Source: Charina bottae (taxonomy: Eukaryota; Chordata; Lepidosauria; Squamata; Charinaidae). From it: a stretch of 64,000 nucleotides of DNA. The stretch spans positions 62,191,463-62,255,462 of the forward strand of contig JALMGJ010000005.1 of NCBI GenBank assembly GCA_023362775.1. Direction: 5' to 3'. The notes below the pieces were generated by a model. The model made no database searches. It worked only from the letters and a program-made list of their open reading frames with translations, and was not told the DNA's origin. The position numbers were made by a program, and so were the translations under genes. Below, piece by piece: positions 12,300 to 22,860 of the stretch. How positions within the stretch are numbered: the stretch's first letter is position 1; every line of letters begins with the position of its first letter.

Positions 12300-12557
12300 T
12301 CTCTCTCTCATCCATCCATCCATCCATCCATCCATCCATCCATCCATCGTATCTATTTATCTCTATCATCCATCCATCCATCCATCCATCCATCCATCCA
12401 TCGTATCTATTTATCTCTATCATCCATCCATCCATCCATCCATCCATCGTATCTATTTATCTCTATCATCCATCCATCCATCCATCCATCCATCCATCGT
12501 ATCTATTTATCTCTATCATCCATCCATCCATCCATCCATCCATCCATCCATCCATCC
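12300..12557. repeat. (ATCC)n array with interspersed 22-bp spacer
   Basis: Blocks of ATCC tetramers alternate five times with a near-identical spacer containing 'gtatctatttatctctatc'. This gives a higher-order pattern in place of a simple microsatellite. Confidence 0.95.
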
Positions 12558-12759
12558 AAGACAGCTGGGAGTTCCTAGAGATCTTTCTACAGAGGGAGAC
12601 CATTGTACACCCCAACTGGGTATCTCTCCTCTTGTAGGTGCCTGCCTCATTTCATCTGGTGGTAGCAGCCAGAGAATACCCTCTGAAAGTGACAGGTAAG
12701 TATATAAGGAAGGGGAAATTATTTGAAATATCTGGCTCCAAGGTATTAGGAGGTTTAAA
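12558..12759. other. unannotated short stretch
   Basis: I see no recognised feature. Confidence 0.4.
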
Positions 12760-13430
12760 ATCAGTACTACATCCTTGAGCTGGGTTCCGAGTAAAGAGGC
12801 ATCCAGTGTAACTGATGAAGCGCTGTTATCATATGATCATGTCTGCCAATCCCAAAAAGCACTTCATAGTAGCAGATGTGGCAGATGTTCAAAGTGCTCT
12901 TTCTTTCAAATTCTGCTTCACCTCTAAATGTTTGGTAAAACAAAGTCTCCAATTTTGGGGCTGTGAAATGGTACAGCCTTATAACAGTACTGCAAGTAAG
13001 GTTAGCTTGGTCTCTTAAAAGACCCCACCATTTGAAAACTTCCAAAGAGCAAGTTCCACTTCTTCAAAACTCCTATTTTCAGGGAACTCCTAACATTCAG
13101 CTTCAATCTCCTTTCTTTTAATTGCCACCCGTTGATATTTGTCCTGCTTTCAGTTTCTGAAGAGAACTGGTCTGTACCCTCTTGGGTGTGACAGCCTTTT
13201 AGATATTTGTAGACTACTATCATAGTAATCTTGGTCTTATCTTCTGGCAGTGAAACATGTCCAGTTCCTTTAACCATTCCTCATAGTCCTTGGTTTCCAG
13301 ACTTCTTATCATCCTGGTAACTCTCCTCTGAACCTGCTCCAATTTCTTGACATTCTTTTAAACAATGGTACCCAGAACTAGATTCAGTGTTCCATGAGTA
13401 GTATTTCTGCTAATACAGCCCACTGGCTTT
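12760..13430 (-). pseudogene. CR1 LINE ORF2 C-terminal relic
   Basis: On the minus strand, across frames, one reads KLEQVQRRVTRMIRSLETKDYEEWLKELDMF, then VVYKYLKGCHTQEGTDQFS, SRTNINGWQLKERRLKLNVR and LKKWNLLFGSFQ. These correspond block by block to the C-terminal region of amniote CR1 ORF2 as I know it (KLERVQRRATKMI, AVYKYLKG, RTRGNGxKL, FRLDIRK, VVKHWNxLP). Frameshifts and stops are frequent. The palm domain is absent. It is an old copy. Confidence 0.75.
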
Positions 13431-14031
13431 TTTAGCTGCTGAATTACAGAGTTTGCTCAAATACAATCTATGTATTTATGTAGCCTACATTTATCCATTA
13501 TGTCCACAAGGATATCATGAAAAACCTTCTTATGTATTTTTCCAAGGCAAGAGTACTTTCCTCTGATCTGGAGAGGCTGAGATGGTAGGATTATTTCAAG
13601 TGCTTGAAGCTTGTCTTCTATGTTCAGAATTTCAAATCAGCTCTAGTACATAGATCTCTTTCTTGTTCATCCACCCTTTCTTGCCACATGTCTACAAATG
13701 CTCCCTTCTTCCACTGGGGAGCTTCTTCCTTCTTAGGGCCCTCTTCCTGACTGTTTTACTCCTGGACAACTTCCTGTTACCAGTTTGCTTCAGAGGTCTC
13801 GTTCTATTGGCTTTCCACCTCTTCATCTTTCATGATAAGTCTTAAGGAAAAAAGACCGCCCTCTTGTTTTTCAGTGTTTCCTCCAACAGAGACAAGCTTG
13901 CATTTGCAACAGATATAATTAACATATTCTTCTGGTAAGAAGACAATAATAACATATACCTAGCAGATCATTGTTATCTTTTTGGCAAGATCTAAGGTTG
14001 GCTTAATTGTCCCCTTGCTAAACTCCATCCC
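13431..14031. other. unannotated stretch
   Basis: No gene or repeat is recognised. Confidence 0.4.
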
Positions 14032-14048
14032 AAGACTCTCCTGTTCCT

Positions 14049-15850
14049 GGACTTCCGGGGGGGGACATGGCCGACTGAACAGCTGTGCCCACGATCACTG
14101 CAGGCAGATCTGACAGCGCTGGCTTTTTTAGGGGGGGCTCAGGCAGGCTTTTCCTGATGCCCTAGAGCATTTTCATGGACAGAAAACACTTGGAATCATC
14201 CCATTTGCACTTCAGAACATTGCCTCGTAGCCTGAGGATCGCGAACAGCATTAGTGCTAATCCAGTAAGAGATGGCGGGATCATTTCCAGACTGCACTGT
14301 AGCCTTAAAGGGACATTAAGTTGAGCCACCCCATTTCTAAATCACCCAACTTATATTTTTTTTAAGTTTATGTACCCCAAGAGAGTCTTTCTACAGCAAG
14401 AAGAAGCTAATTCTCTTGGTGCTTATCGTTATTTCTGGATTAATTTTAAAATCTTTTAAAAATTTTGGCTTATTTCCCATTTAAACATTAAGGAGGACTG
14501 AGAATAAATAATCATCTCCCCGCTATTATTTTTGTATTTAATTTGAATAAATAAATAAATAAATAAATAATTTTCCTACACGTTGAATCTGCTGTTTTGA
14601 GTCTTCAGTTTTCTGTTCACTTTCCTTGGGAGCCACAGCTGCTAGTTAGCATACTTTCTCTTTCATAAATAACTCTTGGAAGCTTTTAATTAACTCATTA
14701 ACTCCTATCTGCGCTAGCTAAGTATCTAGGTGGCACCATAATCTATTGCCTGAAACATGGAAGAGCTTAAGGAGATTTTCTCAGAGCTTTGTTCCGAACT
14801 TTGCTGTGAGTTCAAACAGATTTTTCATGAAACCTTACAAGCTATTCTGCAAGATATTCAGGATATTGCAGAAAATATCAGTTCTAAAATGTGTCAGCTG
14901 GCTGAGGATGTTCAGGAGGAAGAGGAAGAGTTTAATCAAGATGGAGATGTTTTTACTGACAGCGAGGTTGGAGTCTTTGATGAAATGCCAGGTGACAAAT
15001 ATACTTTGGTGTTGAAGGGGTTAAGACAGCTTGACTTGCAAGATACTGATGGGGTTGTTTTTCTGAGGGAATGTTTTGGGAAAGAAATGGCTCTGTTCTG
15101 TGGGAGGTTTTCTGCTGAGAAGTCTGAGTTCCTAAGTGGGGTAGTTGGGCTATCTGATTTCTCTATGAAAAATGCCCTGTGTATTATATGGAGACAAGTA
15201 AATGTTCTGGTATATTTCGATGTGGGATAAAGAATTAAGAATATGTATTTGGATTGATATTAAGGCTTATATGATTCTATTTTTTGTTAATGATTTGGAT
15301 TAAGATTTATTCCATTGCTTTTAAAGTTTGTTTGATTTTTTTTTCTTGAGATTTATAAGATATAAAAATAACTGTTTGGTTTTAGGTTTAATAGGGCTAA
15401 GATTGTTATAGCATTATTAAATATAAAAGTAAACAATTTAAATGTTTTTATAATTTGATTTTTACTATAGTGGTCAGAAATATATAGAATAGTGGTAGGA
15501 AGGAAATACTTAAATAAATGTGTTTTTTGGGGGGAAGTTGATTTGGAGGTTTATATATTTGTTTGTTTTTTATATATAAGGGGAAGGAGCAATTGTGTTT
15601 AGTGATTTTTATCATGTGCTAATGGAATGACTTATAGAAATAATGTGATTTTAGTTAGATAGAGTAAGGGATTAATTATGGAAATTGTTGTATATTCTTG
15701 TTGTTGAAAGACGGAAGTCACGTTATGTAATCTCTTTAAAAGTCTTTTTTCATCTGTTTTCTCACTTCCCCCTGCCTCTTTTTTGTAGTTTTTTGGGTTT
15801 TTTGTAGTTTTTAACTTTGCTCTAAACTTAATAAAATTCTTATTAAAAAA
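14049..15850 (+). mobile_element. compact L1-derived retroelement with 17-bp TSD
   Basis: The flanks are an exact direct repeat AAGACTCTCCTGTTCCT at 14032-14048 and 15851-15867. The element opens with a G-rich 5' end (ggacttccgggggggg), has a ~700-base leader and one 157-codon ORF (14757-15230). A 600-base 3'UTR ends AATAAAATTC plus a short A tract. The 3' end architecture (ggaagtcac, a long pyrimidine tract, AATAAAATT) resembles the L1 at 8661-12110, suggesting L1 ancestry or L1 machinery. It lacks any endonuclease or RT. This is a half-L1-like layout by inference. Confidence 0.8.
14757..15230 (+). CDS. 157-codon ORF of compact L1-like element, coiled-coil N-terminus
   Basis: The first ATG after the leader opens an uninterrupted 157-codon frame beginning MEELKEIFSELCSEL. 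Residues about 1-55 have amphipathic, heptad-like spacing (ELKEIFSEL, FKQIFHETLQAILQDIQDIAENI) and are followed by an acidic run (EDVQEEEEEF). This suggests the start of an L1-type ORF1 coiled coil. The C-terminal 90 residues (KGLRQLDLQDTDGVVFL, MALFCGRFSAEKSEFL) match no domain I recognise. The frame is open in an otherwise non-coding element with intact TSDs, so it may be recent. Whether it is translated is unknown. It is not homologous by eye to the ORF1 fragment at 10567-10893. Confidence 0.5.
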   Translation: MEELKEIFSELCSELCCEFKQIFHETLQAILQDIQDIAENISSKMCQLAEDVQEEEEEFNQDGDVFTDSEVGVFDEMPGDKYTLVLKGLRQLDLQDTDGVVFLRECFGKEMALFCGRFSAEKSEFLSGVVGLSDFSMKNALCIIWRQVNVLVYFDVG

Positions 15851-16010
15851 AAGACTCTCCTGTTCCTATTTGATCTTCTGTTTAATTGTTCTGATCACAA
15901 GCTCTCAACTGCCTATATTATTTCTAAAGAATGCTGGCTGAGACTGTATATTATGTAGTATTTATAATCCAGGATTTAATCAGAAATTGGATAAAAAAAT
16001 TATATATATT

Positions 16011-16378
16011 GTATAGTCAAAGGCTTTCACGGCCGGAATCCGATGGTAGTTGTGGGTTTTCCGGGCTGTGTGGCCATGTTCTGGCAGTTTTGGTTCCTGA
16101 CGTTTCGCCAGTAGCTGTGGCTGGCATCTTCAGAGGACAGGAGCACAGCTAGAAGATTCTCTCTGTGCCCAAGTGGAGGGTGTGTGTTGCTGCTGGTGTT
16201 TATAGCTGCTGAGAGGTCATTTGCAAGAGATTGGGAGAGGGTTTTTTGTGGTGATTAGGGGGTGTGGTGCTGTCATGTGTGGGATTAGCACATCTATTGT
16301 GTGAGTTGTTTGTATATTTCTGTGGTTGAGTAGAGTTCGTTGACCTTTTGCAAACTATTTTTTTCAGGACTGGCAGCC
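16011..16378 (-). mobile_element. PLE terminus, family A, with hammerhead-like motif
   Basis: On the minus strand the segment runs from 16378 to 16011 and ends with 'ggattccggccgtgaaagcc'. The same terminal block recurs at 42033-42412. It carries the hammerhead-like motif described separately and ~200 bases of upstream sequence with no long open frame of its own. The assignment to Penelope-like elements rests on the ribozyme and on the related family B next to a PLE ORF relic at 61522-61779. Confidence 0.65.
16095..16137 (-). ncRNA. hammerhead ribozyme-like motif, PLE family A
   Basis: The minus strand reads stem I UCCU, the core CUGAAGA, one U, stem II GCCAG/CUGGC around a 9-nt loop, then GAAAC, the cleavage triplet GUC, and AGGA closing stem I. 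All invariant core positions of a type I hammerhead (CUGANGA and GAAA) are present. Stem III is minimal, a feature reported for PLE-borne hammerheads, which are thought to act as dimers. Activity is inferred, not shown. Confidence 0.75.
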
Positions 16379-16398
16379 AGGTATATATATATATATAC

Positions 16399-19300
16399 CT
16401 GCCAGGTCGGTTAATAACAAGGGCCCCCTCATATGTGATTTGATCACGGAGGAGGGGGCCGACCTGGCGTGTATTACCGAAACCTGGCTGGGCGTAGGAG
16501 GAGGGGTTGCCCTCTCGGAGATCTGCCCGGCCGGGTTTCAAGTATGGCACCAGCCGAGACTTCGGGGTAGGGGAGGAGGGGTGGCAGTTGTTATCAGAGA
16601 GTCGATGGTAGCCTTCAGGGGCGCTGCTCCACAAGTAACCAGATGTGAGACCCTGTTTTTCAAGTTGGGTTCCCGAGAGCAGTTGGGAGTGTTGCTGCTG
16701 TACCAGCCTCCCTGCTGCGTAGCAACCTCCCTGCCTGAGCTGCTGGAGGCCGTCTCGGGGTTGGCGGTGGAGTTCCCCAGGCTTATGGTTCTGGGGGACT
16801 TCAATCTGCCGTCTCTGGGACGGGCTTCGGAGGCGGCTCGGGAGTTCATGGCCACCATGGCAGCCATGGGCCTGACTCAGATTATTCAGGACCCGACTCG
16901 AGACAGTGGCCTCACTCCGGACTTGGTGTTCTTGTCGGAGCAATGGCAAGGTGATCTGGGGGGTGAGTTACATCTTTCCCCATTGTCATGGTCAGATCAT
17001 GCCCTGGTGGCCCTGAGATTCTCATATGCTGCCCCACTCCGCAGGGAGGCTGGACCTATTCGATTGGTCCGCCCCCGGCGACTAATGGACCCGATAGGGT
17101 TTCAGAGGGAGCTGGGGGTTATACCCGAGGATCTTTTGCACGGTCCAGCGGAGGTTCTGGCCGCAGCCTGGAATAAGGAAGCGGCCGGGGCTTTGGACAG
17201 GATCGCGCCTGTGCGGCCTCTCTTGCCCCATTCGACCCGATATTCCCCGTAGTTCACGGAGGGATTGAGGGTTTTGAAAAGGGTTAAGAGACGTCTAGAG
17301 CGCCGCTGGAGGAAGACAAAGACCGAATCTGACCGAACACTAGCTAGAGCCGCGGTTAAGGCCTACCTGGTGGCGGTAAGAGTGGCGAAACGGCAATATT
17401 TCTCCACTCTTATTGCATCTGCAGAATGCCGCCCGTCGGCCCTGTTTAGGATTACTCGATCTCTCCTGGGTAAGGTGGGCCCAATGACCCACCTTCAGGG
17501 CCGTGCGGAGGAATTTTCGGAGCATCTGGCGGATAAAATCGCTCAGATTCGTTCTAAGCTGGACTCCAAGCGTGGTGCATGGTCTGGGGAGATGCCAAGG
17601 GAACGTCTATGCCCGGTTATCTGGGAACAGTTTGATCCTGTTGAGCCCAAGGAAGTGGACAGGATCCTCCGGACTGTAAGGGCCACTACGTGTCATCTTG
17701 ACCCATGCCCTTCCTGGCTAGTGAAAGCAGCCAGTGAAGTGACATGTGGCTGGGTCCATGCGATGGTTGCTACATCCTTGGGAGAGGGAGTGTTTCCGGC
17801 TGCTTTTAAAGAGGCGCTGGTGCACCCCCTCCTCAAGAAGCCATCACTGGACCCTACAGTGTTGGACAATTTTCGTCCCGTCTCCCACCTTCCCTTTTTA
17901 GGGAAGGTGGTTGAGAAAGTCGTGGCATTACAGCTCCAGAGGATTCTGGTTGATACGGATTATCTGGACCCCTTCCAGTCAGGATTCAGGCCGGGATATG
18001 GGGTAGAGACTGCATTGGTCGCACTTACAGATGATCTCTGGCGAGAGCGGGATGGAGGCAGTGCATCCATCCTGGCTCTTCTTGACCTCTCAGCGGCTTT
18101 CGATACCATCGACCATGGTATCCTTTTGGGGCGGCTCGGAGAGTTGGGGTTGGGCGGCGTAGTCTTGCGCTGGTTCGCCTCCTTCCTCCGAGACCGGTCC
18201 CAATCGGTGGTGATAGGAGATGAGAGGTCCGACCCTCGGCCCCTACTTTGTGGGGTGCCGCAGGGCTCGGTTCTCTCCCCTCTCCTATTTAATATCTACA
18301 TGAAACCGCTGGGTGAGATCATCCGCCAACACGGGATGAGGTATCATCAGTATGCTGATGATACTCAACTATATATCTCCATCCCGGGTGAGTTAAGTGA
18401 TGCAGTTTCTGCCCTTTCTCAGTGCCTGGAGGCTGTGGGGGTCTGGATGGGGAACAACAGGCTTCAGCTGAACCCTGGCAAGACGGAGTGGCTGTGGATT
18501 GATGGCGCCTCGGGATCCAAGGAGTTGTCATCTTTAGATCTGGATGGGGTGGCACTACCCCGTTCAGACTCAGTGCGGAATCTGGGGGTCCTTCTGGACT
18601 CACGACTCCTGCTTGAAGAGCAGGTGGCAGTCGTGGCCAGAAGGGCTTTTGTGCAACTTCGAGTTGTACGCCAGCTTCGCCCTTTCCTGGACCGAGATGC
18701 CCTCCGTACAGTCACTCATGCCCTGGTCATCTCCCATATAGACTATTGCAATGCACTCTACATGGGGCTACCCTTGAAGAATATCCGGAAGCTTCAGCTG
18801 GTCCAGAATGCGGCTGCGCGCGCAGTTATGTGTGCCCCAAGATCGGCACACGTGACACCTCTGCTGCGTGAACTGCACTGGTTACCAGTTTGCTTCCGGG
18901 TCCAATTCAAGGTGTTGGTTGTTACCTTTAAAGCCCTACATGGCATGGGACCAGGTTACCTTAGAGACCGCCTCATCCCCAGAGTATCGACCCGCCCCAC
19001 CCGGTCATGCAGAGAGGGCATGCTACGGATCCCATCAGTAAAAGAATTTCATCTAGCTGGATCCAGGAGGCGTGCCTTCTCTGCCGTAGCACCCGCCCTT
19101 TGGAACATCTTGCCCCTCGAGGTGAGGCTAGCCCCCACACTCCTGACCTTCAGGAAACAACTGAAAACCTGGCTCTGCCACCTCGCCTGGGACGGGATGA
19201 GTAATAGCTCTTCCTGGAGATGGCTCGCACCATAAAGTTCAGTCCGGTTCGTAAATATCAGATACAGCCTCTTGGATTTTATATTTTTATATTTTTATAT

Positions 19301-19437
19301 TTTTAATTGATTGTATAAAGTATTTTATATGTTTTTAATCGCTGACTTTATTGTAAACCGCCCAGAGTCCCCTTGTGGGGGGAGATGGGCGGTGATATAA
19401 GTTAGAAATAATAATAATAATAATAATAATAATATAT
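16399..19437 (+). mobile_element. L2/CR1-group LINE, near full ORF2, 5'-truncated
   Basis: The element begins just after a short TA tract (about 16381-16397), inside the first residues of the endonuclease (NNKGPLICDLITEEGADLACITE). It runs through the RT to the conserved 3' tail (GTAAACCGCCCAGAGTCC ... GAGATGGGCGGTGATATAA, about 19352-19402) and ends in an AAT microsatellite. It is the best-preserved LINE in the window. Priming on a microsatellite rather than leaving a poly(A) tail is typical of L2/CR1-group elements. Confidence 0.9.
16440..19235 (+). pseudogene. LINE ORF2: endonuclease plus reverse transcriptase, one in-frame stop
   Basis: This is one frame of 932 codons, broken only by TAG at 17250-17252. 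The N-terminal endonuclease (APE type) shows CITETWLG (catalytic Glu region, about 16469), LGDFNLPS (about 16790) and SDHALVAL (about 16995). The RT shows LDNFRPVS, QSGFRPGYG, motif A LDLSAAFDTIDHG, motif B GVPQGSVLSPLLFNIYM, motif C YADD (18351-18362) and motif D NPGKTEWL. The usual C-terminal domain follows (HVTPLLRELHWLPV, FKALHGMGPGYLRDRL, PALWNILPLE). The copy at 25161-25727 has Trp at the stop position (SPWFTE), so the stop is a simple TGG-to-TAG change. Ribosomes would make only the endonuclease part. Confidence 0.9.
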
Positions 19438-19440
19438 TGT

Positions 19441-20138
19441 TATATATATTAGTGTGCAAAGTACAATATATTAGGACTTCTATGATAGAAATCTAAAATT
19501 ATATACGAAATATCTATACATGTTAACTGGTATGGGCTTAAATATAGGGATATACAGTACAAACTGCCTTATATGGCTTACTGTGACTGGAAGCACTTCC
19601 AGGGTCTGCAAATATCACATATCAAGTCTGTTAACTCACTCACCTGATTTTTGTACTAACGATTTTCCCTGCCAAGACATTTTAAAGACAATATTTGTGT
19701 CATATAATTAACAAGACATCCTCTGTTCCAAGTGAAATGTTTCAAATTACTCCACAAACGTAGCTGGAAACTAAGTTAAATGAGACATAGAACAGTGCTT
19801 TTCACATTATTTCAAGAACGTTTTAGCAGCAAGGCAAAGCATAAAACTGTTTCACCAATAAGGCATAGCATGAGACATGTAAAGTAATCTGTCTTCATAT
19901 CTGTTTTCTTTAGACCTTCAGGATGATCAAAGACACAACTCTATGTGCAAGTTTATCTTTTTCCAAGATACTGATGTAAAAAAGACTACCAGCTCCTGCT
20001 GTTCCACAGGGATTATCATGTACTCTGGTCTGTGCAAGCATATTCTTAACTCACTGCACGCCTTTCCTAGCATTACAGGGGAAATACTTGCTTACAAGAT
20101 CAGTATTTTCTGCTATGGCTCCCAAATATATACAAAAA
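19441..20138. other. unannotated stretch
   Basis: AT-rich. A plus-strand frame of 147 codons (19943-20386) runs into the LINE-like tail at 20139, becomes Lys-rich and has no recognised domain. Confidence 0.4.
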
Positions 20139-20230
20139 TAGGAGGAGGAAGGAGTATTAGGTATGTTTGCCGCCTTGAGTTATTTATAAAAAATAATAAA
20201 GGTGGGATAAAAAATAAAATAAATAAATAT
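20139..20230 (+). repeat. LINE/SINE-type 3' tail ('gccgccttgagttatttataaa')
   Basis: About 90 bases (aggaggaggaaggagtatta ... gccttgagttatttataaa ... aaggtgggataaaa) recur inverted at about 50082-50172. Both end in AAAT-rich tracts, as expected for a retroelement 3' end from a family different from the L2-like one. Confidence 0.6.
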
Positions 20231-20729
20231 AGGAATACAGGGGATCAAAGAAATAAACAGTGGAGAAAGAAACAGATAAATACAAAAGAAAACACTAAAG
20301 GAAAAATTAAAATCTGGGAAGACGAAGAGGACTTAAGTAAACAACACAGGAGGAATATTCATATGGGGAGAGAAGGAATAAAATAAGGGACTTCAAAAGA
20401 ACTTTTAAAATATGTTAAATCACAATCTGTAAAAGCATTGTGCCCAATATAGACATTTTAAGGTATATTAACATTCACAGTATATTTGTAAGCAGATTCT
20501 CAGCATTATCAGACTCATCAACAGCACTTAAAAAGTACAGGGCAAAAGTAAGTCTGGAGGAAAAGGGAAAACCACAAAAGTATTGCTATAATTTTATTTG
20601 TTTATTTGTTTGTTTATAAGCTGCAGGAACTGAGTATACTGATGATGCTTAAAACCTAATATTGCCATTTCAGGCTATTGAATTATAGCTGTGGAGTCCT
20701 TGGTGCTCTCTGAGCCTTGTTGTTTTCTT

Positions 20730-20768
20730 GCAGACGTTTCATTGCCAGACTAGGCAACATCTTCAGTG
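20730..20768 (-). ncRNA. hammerhead ribozyme-like motif, PLE family B
   Basis: The minus strand has CUGAAGA, one U, stem II GUUGCC/GGCAAU with a 5-6 nt loop, GAAAC and GUC. The core is complete. Stem I is weak here (CA/UG), because the inverted partner starts immediately beside it. Confidence 0.65.
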
Positions 20769-20790
20769 ATGTCACATCTTCAGTGAAGTT

Positions 20791-20834
20791 TCGCACTGAA
20801 GATGTTGCCTAGTCTGTCAATGAAATGTCTGCAA
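20791..20834 (+). ncRNA. decayed hammerhead-like motif, PLE family B, plus arm
   Basis: GCA/UGC stem I and CUGAAGA are kept. Stem II has a mismatch (CUGUCAAU for CUGGCAAU) and GAAAC is changed to GAAAU. It is probably impaired. Confidence 0.55.
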
Positions 20835-20919
20835 GAAAACAACAAGGCTCAGAGAGCACCAAGGACTCAACAGTTCAACCCTAAGCTACAAATATTCTCT
20901 TCTATTGAATTATAGCTAT

Positions 20920-21885
20920 CAGATCTGATACGCAAAAATCCTGAAATCCATAGATGGCACCATCAAGATATTAAAAAAAAAAAATAACTATTTCCTGCCA
21001 TCTACCAGTCATCTGGATTTTTGCAGCCCAGATCTGGTAACCCTAAAATTGAGGTCTATAAAAATTCCTCTGAGTTTTATGACTACCCAGTGTTATTATG
21101 CTGTCCTGCTGTTGACATCATGTGCAACAGAATATATAAAAAAACAGAAAATTATGGACAAGTGGAATTCAAAAAGGCAAAAGTGGAGTTATACTGGTAG
21201 AGGGCAAGGCACAATCATGGTTAAGCTGTAGACATGGGACAAGGAAAGATATTTGGAGACTGCAGCAGAGTTGTATACATGTATGTATATCTATAAAAAT
21301 TCTTCAAAGCCTTTCAGAAGTCAGAAAACAGAAGCCTGTATATGTACATGTGAGGGGGAAAGAACTAAATCAAGGTAGGTTTGCATAATACCCTTCCTGC
21401 CAGTGAGAGCAGTCCTAATCCAGGCAATCTCCAATACTTCCCATACAAGTACATTCTTGCCCTTAGAAAAAGCTGTGTATTGGGTGGATCAATATCAATT
21501 GGGTGATGGGAATTATACTCCAACACATTTGAAAGGGCATTGGGTTGGAGAAAATTATTCTATAAAAGGTCTTAGACCAATTGAAGATAAACTGAAGACA
21601 TCTTGATTTGTCTGATGTTTTATGTCTGCATGTCTAATTCCTCATATATCATTCTAAAGGGGTCCCAGTGGTGGTAGGAACACTCGGGGCTGTGACTCCT
21701 AAGCTGGGAGACTGGCTCCAACAGATCCCAGGAACAACATCCGAGCTCTCTGTCCAGAAGAGTGCAGTGCTAGGAACAGCTAAGATACTGCGCAGAACCC
21801 TCAAACTCCCAGGCCTCTGGTAGAGGACCCAAGGTTGAGGAAGACACATACCACCCATAAGGGTGAGAAGGGGATTTTTATATCT
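20920..21885. other. unannotated stretch
   Basis: No gene or transposon signature is seen. Confidence 0.4.
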
Positions 21886-21888
21886 ATC

Positions 21889-21955
21889 TATCATCCATCC
21901 ATCCATCCATCCATCCATCCATCCATCCATCCATCTATCATCTATCTATCTACAA
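21889..21955. repeat. (ATCC)n / (ATCT)n microsatellite
   Basis: About 11 ATCC units are flanked by ATCT units. Confidence 0.95.
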
Positions 21956-22860
21956 ACTCAAGCATATACCTTTACATTTAATTGCATTAAAAGCTTGATT
22001 GCTGCTCCAAGACAAGGATTCCATGACAATGAAACTGTGAAAAGCCGATAATATGAGGAATTTTGAAGTCCGTTAAAGATCTTGTGGGTGTGAAATTGTA
22101 GGCAATTACATTTGATCACTGTGTCAGACACTGGTGCTGAATTTATTCAAATTTGCTATAGAAAATATTCTGAAGTATTTCAAAACACCAAAGGCCCTGA
22201 TTAAAGCAAATTGTGTCTACAAAATGCAAGGGTACAGAAGAGAAACCTAGTCCAATGAGAGTTGTACAATGTCAAACACAACAACAAAAAATTAAAGAAA
22301 TTATTTGAAAATATTTCTTCTGCTAAATTCAAAGTCTTCCAGCAGCCAGTAGAAACAACAGACAAGGACATAAAAACAAGAGAACAAAAAATGAAAAACC
22401 AGAGATGCATCTGAAATTAATTACAAGGAATTATTAAACTATTTAGAAAAAAAAACTACAAAATGTTTACATATAGTGCTGATAAACTTAAACCATTTTT
22501 GCAGGAAGCGGTACAAACTAACAAGGTTCCATGTTGCTCTCTTCAGTAAAATCTAAAAAAAGATCACAGAATAAGTGTTGTGAGAGAGAAAGACACACAG
22601 AGAGAAGATGAGTAAGCTTGTATCATCATAATTGCACAAACAGCAATTACAACTTTAGTTGCAGCAGTATATTGTAATGTTTAAAGAATACATATTTCAT
22701 TTTTTTATGACTCTCATCTATTCTCATTGATTCTGCCCACCTTACTCTTTCCTCAGCAAAAGCTGACTGCCAAAAGGCTAAATCATGCTCTAGACAGAAT
22801 CAACTGCAGCAGGAAACAAATAATTTGTCTACCTATATTGTCTTATCACATGGTCCTTTT
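21956..22860. other. unannotated stretch
   Basis: AT-rich. I see nothing in it beyond short chance frames. Confidence 0.4.

Larger units (their letters stand above)
20691..20901. mobile_element. PLE family B foldback unit with 16-bp TSD
   Basis: An exact 16-bp duplication CTATTGAATTATAGCT lies at 20675-20690 and 20902-20917. The insert is a head-to-head inverted pair of the same terminus (gtccttggtgctctctgagc ... gctcagagagcaccaaggac). Each arm carries a hammerhead-like motif. There is no coding capacity. Confidence 0.85.

Noticed and set aside
12253..12578. Frames on both strands of the ATCC array
   Set aside because: Tetranucleotide repeat translation (DGWM / HPSI), not a gene.
16200..16949. 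249-codon minus-strand frame
   Set aside because: Antisense of the LINE endonuclease joined to PLE tail sequence. No domain.
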